Shown: piece by piece, positions 26,962-33,719 of the stretch
Layout of the letters: every line of letters starts with the position of its first letter
Numbering within the stretch: position 1 is the first letter of the stretch
DNA from: CAZJRB01 sp964547995
GTDB taxonomy: Bacteria > Planctomycetota > Planctomycetia > Pirellulales > Thermoguttaceae
Length of the DNA stretch: 57,107 nt
Direction of reading: 5' to 3'
Assembly (NCBI GenBank): GCA_964547995.1
Contig: CAZJRB010000034.1
Coordinates: 1 to 57,107, forward strand
The notes under the pieces: model-generated
The model's input: the letters and a program-made list of their open reading frames with translations, nothing else
Databases searched by the model: none
Told to the model about the DNA's origin: nothing
Program-made: the position numbers and the translations under genes

Positions 26962-27993
26962 TTAGTCGCTCGCTCGATAGACCTCCGCTGGCGTGCGGTA
27001 CCCATATCTTGTTTCCTCAGGCACAGCCATGAAATTCGTAGCCGGACTGTCAAGAAACTTAGTAAGATCAGATAAATGAACTGGTTTATCCTGAATCCAC
27101 GGTAGGTGCGCTATTCTATAGTCGTGTGATATAAAGAGGTCAAACACCTTACGACGGCCCTCTCCACGCCAACTCTCGAAAATAACCATAGGTCGATTCC
27201 TCTGAAGGGTGTTCCGAGCACCTTGCAGAATCTGATACTCGTTGCCCTCAGTATCTATCTTTATGAGAATACGACGGTTGCCAAACTCTGCCAAATAGTC
27301 ATCAACTATTTTCTGCTCGACTCTTTGAATAGTCAGTTTGTGTTCGACTTCGAGTTTTCGTTTAACGCTAGCGTCGGTTGAGCCGAGCCATGTATCGCCG
27401 TCTGGATACCAAAGCTCTACATAACTGTTGCAGTGTCCCAGTGCTACGCCTTCTATTCGAGGTTCCACGCCGTTCAATGCACAGATTTCCTGGAAGTACT
27501 CATGACATGAGATGTTGGGTTCGAAAGTTATCGCGTCGATTTTGTGAACAAGAAACAATAAGGAATGAGTACCATAATTAGCACCGATGTCGACAAAGAG
27601 TTCAGGTGGCTTGGGAGAACTAATCAATGAAGCATAACTTTCTTTTACCTCAATGTCATGACCCACTATGGATACTGCGCTATCCCAATCGAGCCAGAAC
27701 CACTCTCGCCTCAAGGGTAGTTGAATTTGCTGCCCAAGAAATTCCACGCTCCAGAATCCTGGGGTAACCCGTTGATGCTCACGCCGGAATATTCTTGCAA
27801 ATCGTCTATGAAATGATACTCTTTGAGAAGAGGTTAGCCTCGCGTACATCGCGTTTAACCATTTTCTCAACAGAGAATTAGCGGCAAGAACTCTAACAAT
27901 GTTCTGCAAGAGTTTACGGGTGCGAGACCGAAGACGTCTAGCACCACCGCGAAGAAAACTGAACTTGTTCAGTAGTACCTCCTTTACCATCAT
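26962..27993 (-). CDS. FkbM family methyltransferase (copy 2)
   Basis: A 343-residue protein. Residues about 140-340 form the FkbM domain with LFVDIGANYGTHSLLFLV, ITFEPNISCHEYF and the hallmark ILIKIDTEGNEYQILQGA. About 120 residues of basic, partly hydrophobic sequence precede it, more than in copy 1. The start is uncertain: ATG codons at 27993 and 27990 sit 5 and 8 nt beyond the stop of the truncated sulfotransferase, and a longer frame to 28086 overlaps that gene. The region is strongly A/T-rich (22 G+C of 60 bases at 27541-27600), unlike most of the locus, which suggests recent acquisition. Confidence 0.85.
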   Translation of the reverse strand: MMVKEVLLNKFSFLRGGARRLRSRTRKLLQNIVRVLAANSLLRKWLNAMYARLTSSQRVSFHRRFARIFRREHQRVTPGFWSVEFLGQQIQLPLRREWFWLDWDSAVSIVGHDIEVKESYASLISSPKPPELFVDIGANYGTHSLLFLVHKIDAITFEPNISCHEYFQEICALNGVEPRIEGVALGHCNSYVELWYPDGDTWLGSTDASVKRKLEVEHKLTIQRVEQKIVDDYLAEFGNRRILIKIDTEGNEYQILQGARNTLQRNRPMVIFESWRGEGRRKVFDLFISHDYRIAHLPWIQDKPVHLSDLTKFLDSPATNFMAVPEETRYGYRTPAEVYRASD

Positions 27994-27997
27994 AATT

Positions 27998-28483
27998 CTA
28001 CCGCCATCGGACAAGCTGTTTGACCTGATTCGGCGAGATTCGAGGCTGTGTTTCGCGCTCGTCGGAGTATTGCGTGTACCAGCCAAGCGTTGCGCAAGAA
28101 GCCGCTACGGCGATCGAATGCCGATGGAGAACCAGCACCCTGAGTTGATCCCCGAGCACATCGTGAAATACCGGCACAATCGCGCTCATTGTGAAGCCGA
28201 AATCAACCACGGGCCCCTTCTCGGCCTGGCTCTGCCACAACTGAAGCAGGTTCTTGATGATCGGCTGCGACAAAATCTCCGCCTTCGTCTGGTGGTCGTA
28301 GGCGCGGTGAAAAACGGCGGGTTTCGTGATCTTGCCATGCAGTAACTCGTGCATTATCGTCTGGCATGTAGGGAATGTCTTTGTAAACGTTCTGGTAAGA
28401 AACGCTGTCCCGGTACGTCCAGGCAATACGGTCAGAGTAACCGGATATGATGGCATTATAACATCTCTTTGTGCCACCGTCAT
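27998..28483 (-). CDS. Truncated sulfotransferase-like protein
   Basis: A 161-residue frame with the N-terminal catalytic half of a PAPS-dependent sulfotransferase: a 5'-phosphosulfate loop GRTGTAFL (residues 22-29) and a 3'-phosphate site LVLHRHSIAVAAS (R121 to S129). It stops shortly after with QVKQLVRWR, about 100 residues short of a normal sulfotransferase. The start at 28483 overlaps the upstream GT2 stop by 4 bp (ATGA); a later ATG at 28456 is a possible alternative. The stop lies 5 bp before the FkbM gene, so the missing C-terminal half may have been replaced by that gene. Possibly non-functional. Confidence 0.68.
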   Translation of the reverse strand: MTVAQRDVIMPSYPVTLTVLPGRTGTAFLTRTFTKTFPTCQTIMHELLHGKITKPAVFHRAYDHQTKAEILSQPIIKNLLQLWQSQAEKGPVVDFGFTMSAIVPVFHDVLGDQLRVLVLHRHSIAVAASCATLGWYTQYSDERETQPRISPNQVKQLVRWR

Positions 28484-29493
28484 TGCGGATAGCCGACTTG
28501 GTGGACGTGGTGTACGTCTCGCACGATTTTTCGGTACACCCGCCATGGGCAAAGGCGCAGTATCTGCCGTCTCAGGTAGTCAAGACGATTGGTGGTCGTG
28601 GGGCCGAGTAGATGGTGCGCCCTGCGGCCCAGCCAGGTTCGATAGGCTATTGAGAGGCCGCCGCTGGGGTGCATTTCGCGGGCCGCCTGGAAATTGTGAA
28701 GGGCCTTCTCCCGCGCACCGTGGCGAAAGTAGAGCCTCGCATCCTTGGCCATACGGCCGGCGAACGCCTCGCGACGCCCGGATGTCAGTTGCCCTTTCTG
28801 CTCCAGATCCCGGTAGGCATCCCATAGAATCCCTTCTCGCTGATCAAGGTGCTTCACAATGCCACCGCCAAGCCCACCCATGCGTCTGCGGACCGTAAAC
28901 AGGTTTTCAGGAAACATAACAAAGGGAATACCATTACAGGCGAGCCGCAAGTGGAGATCCCATTCCTCAGTATAAGGAAGATGTTCCTGGAAACCACCCA
29001 CAGCGTTCAGTTGTTCTTTCCAATGCAAAGGGGCGAGAGTTGCGAAGTTGTTCGAAAGTGCGATAACGACGGGATCTTCTCCTGTAGAAATTGGTCTTAA
29101 CCGTTTTCGCTCGCCCCATGTCTGCAAGATGTCATAGTAGCAAAACGTGATCGCCGGACGATGTAGAATGGCAGCATCGACCTGTCGCTCCAATTTGCGA
29201 AGGGAAAGCACATCATCCGCATCCAGGAACTGGATAAGTTCGCCGCGGGCCAATTCGATGCCGCGGTTCCTTGCGGCACATGCCCCGCGATTCGGGCCGG
29301 TCTCCCAGCGGATCGCGCCGCCAAACGAGCGAATTACCTCCAGGCTGCCGTCGGTCGAGCCGTCGTCGATGACGATCACCTCGAAATTCGGATACGTCTG
29401 ATCGAGCGCACTTTGGATCGCCTCGGCGACGTACTCCTCGCCGTTGTAGCAGGGGATGATGATACTAACGAGTGGAGTAGTCGCAATTCTCAT
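28480..29493 (-). CDS. Family 2 glycosyltransferase
   Basis: A 337-residue GT-A enzyme. It begins with VSIIIPCYNGEEYVAEAIQS, then VIVIDDGSTDGSLEVI (the acidic nucleotide-binding motif) and IQFLDADDVLSLRKLE with the metal-binding DxD-type DADD. The C-terminal portion is helical with HFRHGAREKALHNFQAA, common to tandem GT2 enzymes in these loci. It is a close relative of the next upstream gene. It is followed by the truncated sulfotransferase through a 4-bp overlap. Acceptor and donor are unknown. Confidence 0.9.
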   Translation of the reverse strand: MRIATTPLVSIIIPCYNGEEYVAEAIQSALDQTYPNFEVIVIDDGSTDGSLEVIRSFGGAIRWETGPNRGACAARNRGIELARGELIQFLDADDVLSLRKLERQVDAAILHRPAITFCYYDILQTWGERKRLRPISTGEDPVVIALSNNFATLAPLHWKEQLNAVGGFQEHLPYTEEWDLHLRLACNGIPFVMFPENLFTVRRRMGGLGGGIVKHLDQREGILWDAYRDLEQKGQLTSGRREAFAGRMAKDARLYFRHGAREKALHNFQAAREMHPSGGLSIAYRTWLGRRAHHLLGPTTTNRLDYLRRQILRLCPWRVYRKIVRDVHHVHQVGYPQ

Positions 29494-29620
29494 GTAAGTG
29501 GTGCTTTCATGCGGTCACACTGCTTATTACAATTGGATATACCGAACATTTGCTGTAGAGGGGCGATCTTTTGCTGAATGACAAATGGGATTCTGTTATA
29601 CCCTGCTTGCGGAAAATGTG

Positions 29621-29669
29621 CCCTTCGTAGGTCAAATGCATGGAGCCCTTCGTAGGTCAAATGCATGGA
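29621..29669. repeat. 24-bp direct repeat between two GT2 genes
   Basis: The 24-bp unit cccttcgtaggtcaaatgca plus tgga occurs at 29621-29644 and again, perfectly, at 29646-29669, with one base between. It lies in the 193-bp gap between two tandem family-2 glycosyltransferase genes, near the 3' end of the first transcribed. A small frame covers it but has no recognisable product. It may be a slipped-strand duplication or a regulatory direct repeat. Confidence 0.75.
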
Positions 29670-29686
29670 ACTGTCCCCCACGATCG

Positions 29687-30730
29687 TCAACGTGGCGTGC
29701 GACGGTGAGTCTTGCTACCGATCCAAGCCCATCGCACGCTGTATACCAAGCATTTCCAAAGAACATGCAGCGTTGTGGCGATACGGCAACTCAAGACAGG
29801 GCCGACCACGCGGCTCAAGGTTTGGTATTGACGGCTGAATCGCCCGGAAATACCTCCACCCATGTGCATGTCACGGGCAAACTGAAAATGCTTGCGTGCT
29901 TCAGCCGTTTTCCCGAGACGCAGGTAGCGTTTAGCCGTGCGAAACATCGCTTTGGCAAATGCCTCGGCTCGTTCTTGTGTAAGCTTGCCATCTTCCTGCA
30001 ATTGAGTGTATGCTGGCCAATAAATCGTCGCGTACTGGTCACATAATCGAAGTTTATTGCTTGATACGCTGTTCGACACTTTGCGAACGCGGTAGAGGAC
30101 TTCTGGCATGTGAGCGAATGTTGCACCTGCACATGCAAGTCTCAAGTACAGATCATGGTCTTCACTGCACGGTAGTTCGCGACGAAAACCACCCACCGAG
30201 TTGAAGAGTTCTTTCGAGAGGATTGGCGATGGTGTATGGACTTCCTTAAACAGGGTTTGCACAACTTGATCGGCTCCGTCGAACGCTCCCGAGCACCGCG
30301 TCGTTTGCTGCGGCTTGTCCATCGGTCCGACTTCCCAGTCACATACGACAATATCTGCAACGTTTTCAATAACAAGGGGTATCTGGTGGACGACCTTTCG
30401 CGGATAGAGGAGATCATCTGCGTCAAGAAACTGGATGAAGTCACCGCGGGAAATTTCGACACCGCGATTACGTGCCGCCGCCGGCCCACAGTTTGGCCCG
30501 GTTTTCCACCGTACTGCCTCACCGAACGAGCGGATTACGTTTAGGCTGCCATCGGTTGAGCCGTCATCGATGACAATCACCTCCACCTTGGAGTATGTCT
30601 GGTCGAGCGAGCTTTGGATCGCCTCGGCGATGTACTCCTCGGCGTTGTAACAAGGAATGACAATGCTAACGAGCGGTAATGACATAGCCTTCGGACTATT
30701 TGTGCTCTTGCCTGGATGTATTGTCGTCAC
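29687..30730 (-). CDS. Family 2 glycosyltransferase
   Basis: A 347-residue GT-A enzyme with VSIVIPCYNAEEYIAEAIQS, VIVIDDGSTDGSLNVI and IQFLDADDLLYPRKVV, and a similar helical C-terminal part (YLRLGKTAEARKHFQFA). It is paralogous to the gene at 28480-29493; their 5' portions are very similar in DNA as well as protein. The GTG at 30730 overlaps the stop of the preceding GT2 gene by 4 bp (GTGA); an ATG at 30685, MSLPLVSIV, is the alternative start and gives the tighter family N-terminus. Confidence 0.88.
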   Translation of the reverse strand: MTTIHPGKSTNSPKAMSLPLVSIVIPCYNAEEYIAEAIQSSLDQTYSKVEVIVIDDGSTDGSLNVIRSFGEAVRWKTGPNCGPAAARNRGVEISRGDFIQFLDADDLLYPRKVVHQIPLVIENVADIVVCDWEVGPMDKPQQTTRCSGAFDGADQVVQTLFKEVHTPSPILSKELFNSVGGFRRELPCSEDHDLYLRLACAGATFAHMPEVLYRVRKVSNSVSSNKLRLCDQYATIYWPAYTQLQEDGKLTQERAEAFAKAMFRTAKRYLRLGKTAEARKHFQFARDMHMGGGISGRFSRQYQTLSRVVGPVLSCRIATTLHVLWKCLVYSVRWAWIGSKTHRRTPR

Positions 30731-31797
30731 ATGTCCGGTTGCGCCGTGTATTCGTCAGCCGCATCTCGGGTGATTTCTGAAAACCTGCTCCGGCGATTGC
30801 CGAATTTCATCAGTTTTCCATCCCACTCCGGTTCAACTGGCGGCCGAATCTCCGATGCGACAGTCGTTCTGCCACGTGTCATAGGGGACAATATGCGAAG
30901 ACAGCACGTCGCGATCCGATAGATCGTCTCAAGCACTAAGGCGAGGAGCGACAAGAGTGGGCGGAACCGGCTCCGCCGCAAGCTCTCTGCATACCAGATT
31001 GTTTTTGCCAGAGAGCGGCCGCCGGGAAGCTCGTTTATTCCCAAAATATGCCCGACTGATGTCGCAAGAGGGTCGAGACCATGTGGTACTATACCCCCCC
31101 ATCTCTTGTGGCGCAATAGCACGCGGAGCATATCACGTTGGCATTCCGCTTTAATCAATGCACCCGAATGAGGATATCGGGTATGATGATAAAGCTTGAT
31201 ATTCAAGTACTGGAAATTGGCGCCGGAGGCCATCAGTCGTGCGAGGTACTCCGTATCAACAGCTCGAAATGTAGCATCAAATAATCCGACGAGACTGAGA
31301 CTCTTGCGAGCCAGAATAAGCCCGAGACCACAGCTGATCCGATATAGGACATCCTCAAGCGCGCCGTTAGAACAACAAGATTGGGAAGCACTGAAATAAC
31401 GTGCGACTCGGTCGTTGTTTTTTCCAGAATGCGCTTCGTACATTTCTCCCCCGCACATCACGGCATCCAATTCGGGATGCTCCTCCATCACGGCGATTGC
31501 CCGGTGCATCGCCTCCGGATAGAAGTAGTCGTCGTCGGTGATCAGCTTGATGTAGCGGCCGCTGGATGCGAGGATTCCCTTGTTGAGACCGTGGGCCTCG
31601 CCGCAGTCGGGCTCCGATTGGAACAGGGTCACGATGTCCCGGTGTTTCTCGATCACCTCGGCCGTGTTGTCGGTCGAGGCGCCGTCGATGACGATCAGCT
31701 CGTCCTCCGCCGTGATATACTCCCGGACGTTCTCCAGGGCCTTGTCGAGGAACTCGGCCCGGTTGCGGGTCGTGAGGATGTAACTGACTCTTACCAT
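30727..31797 (-). CDS. Family 2 glycosyltransferase
   Basis: A 356-residue GT-A enzyme beginning MVRVSYILTTRNRAEFLDKA, with LIVIDGASTDNTAEVI, GEAHGLNKGILASSGRYIKL and the metal-binding ITDDDYFYPEA. It belongs to a different GT2 subgroup from its two neighbours, closer to the 'PGL/p-HBAD' type. The ATG at 31797 is used; a longer frame upstream gives an Arg/Ser-rich sequence without domain character. It is in the operon, 31 bp from the epimerase and overlapping the next gene by 4 bp. Confidence 0.88.
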   Translation of the reverse strand: MVRVSYILTTRNRAEFLDKALENVREYITAEDELIVIDGASTDNTAEVIEKHRDIVTLFQSEPDCGEAHGLNKGILASSGRYIKLITDDDYFYPEAMHRAIAVMEEHPELDAVMCGGEMYEAHSGKNNDRVARYFSASQSCCSNGALEDVLYRISCGLGLILARKSLSLVGLFDATFRAVDTEYLARLMASGANFQYLNIKLYHHTRYPHSGALIKAECQRDMLRVLLRHKRWGGIVPHGLDPLATSVGHILGINELPGGRSLAKTIWYAESLRRSRFRPLLSLLALVLETIYRIATCCLRILSPMTRGRTTVASEIRPPVEPEWDGKLMKFGNRRSRFSEITRDAADEYTAQPDM

Positions 31798-31828
31798 CTC
31801 GCGTTTCGTTGTCCTATGGGTTATTGCC

Positions 31829-32758
31829 TCATACGTTGGAATGCGGATTGTGAACGTCGACGACCGCCATGGTCCTGACCAACTCGTCGATCCCCTCTTC
31901 GAGCGGGATCGTGGTCCGGTAGCCCAGCTTGTTGAACTTCTCATACGAAACGGTGTAGTTCCGCTTGTCGACGTCCTCGCCCACGTCGGCGTAGTGGAGA
32001 TAGTAGTCGACTTTCGCTTTGATCATTTCGCAGACTTCCGCTTTGCTGTAATTCATCGTTTCCGAGCCGACGTTGTAGACTTCCCCCTCCATGCGGTCCG
32101 CGTTCTCGATGGCAAAGAGAAACGAGCGGGCCATGTCGTGGACGTGAATGAAGGTCCGCATGAAGTGCGACTCGTAAACGACCAGGTAACTCTCCGTTAC
32201 GGCCTTGTACACGAAGTCGTTCACCAGAAGGTCCAGCCGCAGCCGCGGAGAAACGCCGAACGCCGTCGCAAACCGGTACGCGATCGTGCGGTTGTTCTCC
32301 CGGAGGTAGAGTTCGGCCGCGGTCTTCGTTTTGCCGTAGAGGCTCAACGGGTTCAGCGGCGTCTCCTCGGTACAGATCTCCTGTTCCAACGCGCCGTAAT
32401 TGCTGCCGGTCGATCCCAACAGGACCAGGCGGTCCTTGCCCGCCGCCCGGCCGACGACCTTCGTTCCCTCGACGTTGACGGTCTGGGCAAGGTCGGGATA
32501 CCTGCGGCAGGCGGGGAACCCCACAATCGCCGCCAGGTGGATCACGGCGTCGCACCCCTCGACCGCCTTCTCGACCGTCTCCGGATCACGGATATCGCCC
32601 TTGATAAACTCGAAGTTTCGGTTGCGGAAGTGCGGCAACAGCGAGGTGCCGCCATACATGAGAATATCCAGCACCCGGACCCGATAACCCTTCTCAAGGA
32701 GCAAGGGCGTCAGCACGGACCCGATATAGCCGGCGCCGCCGGTAATGAGTATCTTCAT
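31829..32758 (-). CDS. NAD(P)-dependent nucleotide-sugar epimerase/dehydratase
   Basis: A 309-residue extended short-chain dehydrogenase. The nucleotide loop ITGGAGYIGSVLTPLL is at residues 5-20, the core VIHLAAIVGFPAC follows, and the catalytic YGKTK is present (Tyr-x3-Lys). It has the size and features of UDP- or GDP-sugar epimerases and 4,6-dehydratases. Start at 32758 chosen because the sequence begins MKILITGGAGYIG. It supplies an activated sugar for the glycan, identity unknown. Confidence 0.9.
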   Translation of the reverse strand: MKILITGGAGYIGSVLTPLLLEKGYRVRVLDILMYGGTSLLPHFRNRNFEFIKGDIRDPETVEKAVEGCDAVIHLAAIVGFPACRRYPDLAQTVNVEGTKVVGRAAGKDRLVLLGSTGSNYGALEQEICTEETPLNPLSLYGKTKTAAELYLRENNRTIAYRFATAFGVSPRLRLDLLVNDFVYKAVTESYLVVYESHFMRTFIHVHDMARSFLFAIENADRMEGEVYNVGSETMNYSKAEVCEMIKAKVDYYLHYADVGEDVDKRNYTVSYEKFNKLGYRTTIPLEEGIDELVRTMAVVDVHNPHSNV

Positions 32759-32777
32759 CGTGTGTCTTTCCCGCGAG

Positions 32778-33698
32778 TCAGAGATGTTTCTGGTAGTAAC
32801 GGATCGTGTTCCGGATGCCGGTGTCGAGTGGTGTAAACTCAAATGCCGGAAAACGTTCGCGAAACCGCCGGTCGTCCAGCACTTTGACCGGGGCCCCGTC
32901 CGCGTAGTCCGTGTTGAACCTGAACTCGACGTCGTAGCCGAGCACCTCGGCGCCGATCCGGGTAATCTCGGCGATCGAATAACCTTTGTTCCGGCCGATG
33001 TTCACCGGATAGGTCTGCTCGTCCATGCGGATCGAGTCGACGAGCACCCGGGCAACATCCTCGATATAGCACCATTCCCGAACCGGTTTGCCGGTCCCCC
33101 AGATTTCAAACGTCTTGTCGCTGGCTCGCTGCGCCCGGATCATGCGGATAAGGATTCCGTTGAGCGCATGCACCCGGTCGGGATCCGTATAGTCGCCGGG
33201 GCCGTAGCCGTTGGCCGTAAGCCAGTTGACGCTTTTGATACCGAGTTGCTTTCGGTAGCACTCCGCAACGACATAGATCATCCGGCGGGGCATGGCGTAG
33301 GGAAGCACCGAGTCATGTACCGGTCCCTGCCGCCAGTCGGGCTCCGAATGGATGTCGGCATTGCCGGGATACGAGCAATTCGAGATTGGGTTGACGATCG
33401 TTGCACCCGGGCACGCCTCACGTACACCGCGGTAGAGATTCAGGATGATCTCCATGTTATCATGGACCACCTCGGCCGCACAACGTGTGACATAGTGAAC
33501 GCCCCCGACGTGTGCGGCGCAATTGATCACGGCATCCGGCTTCTCGGCTTCGAGTCTTTCCACAAAGCCGTTAAGATCGGCCAAATCGCAGCCTTCGTGC
33601 CGCGACAGCGAGACGGCGTCATACCCCGCCTCCACGGCCAGGCGCATCACGTGCCTGCCGAGGAATCCGGTGCCGCCGAGAATTATTACCTTTGCCAT
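32778..33698 (-). CDS. GDP-fucose synthase-like epimerase/reductase with altered Lys
   Basis: A 306-residue extended SDR close to GDP-L-fucose synthase. It has VIILGGTGFLGRHVMRLA (cofactor loop), INCAAHVGGVHYV, ISNCSYPG, and PYAMPRRMIYVVAECYRKQ with GTGKPVREWCYIEDVA. In GDP-fucose synthase the catalytic YxxxK reads YAIAK; here Tyr134 is followed by Arg138 (CGC at 33285-33287), so the usual Lys is replaced. Either the enzyme uses a different residue or it belongs to a divergent branch. It sits between the J-like gene (21 bp upstream) and the other epimerase. Its first 105 bases are duplicated upstream of the J-like gene. Confidence 0.88.
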   Translation of the reverse strand: MAKVIILGGTGFLGRHVMRLAVEAGYDAVSLSRHEGCDLADLNGFVERLEAEKPDAVINCAAHVGGVHYVTRCAAEVVHDNMEIILNLYRGVREACPGATIVNPISNCSYPGNADIHSEPDWRQGPVHDSVLPYAMPRRMIYVVAECYRKQLGIKSVNWLTANGYGPGDYTDPDRVHALNGILIRMIRAQRASDKTFEIWGTGKPVREWCYIEDVARVLVDSIRMDEQTYPVNIGRNKGYSIAEITRIGAEVLGYDVEFRFNTDYADGAPVKVLDDRRFRERFPAFEFTPLDTGIRNTIRYYQKHL

Positions 33699-33719
33699 GT
33701 CGAGTTGTCTTTCACGCAG

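Noticed and set aside
29490..29690. A 66-codon frame across the 24-bp repeat
   Set aside because: It owes its sequence to the repeat, has no ribosome site and no recognisable product.
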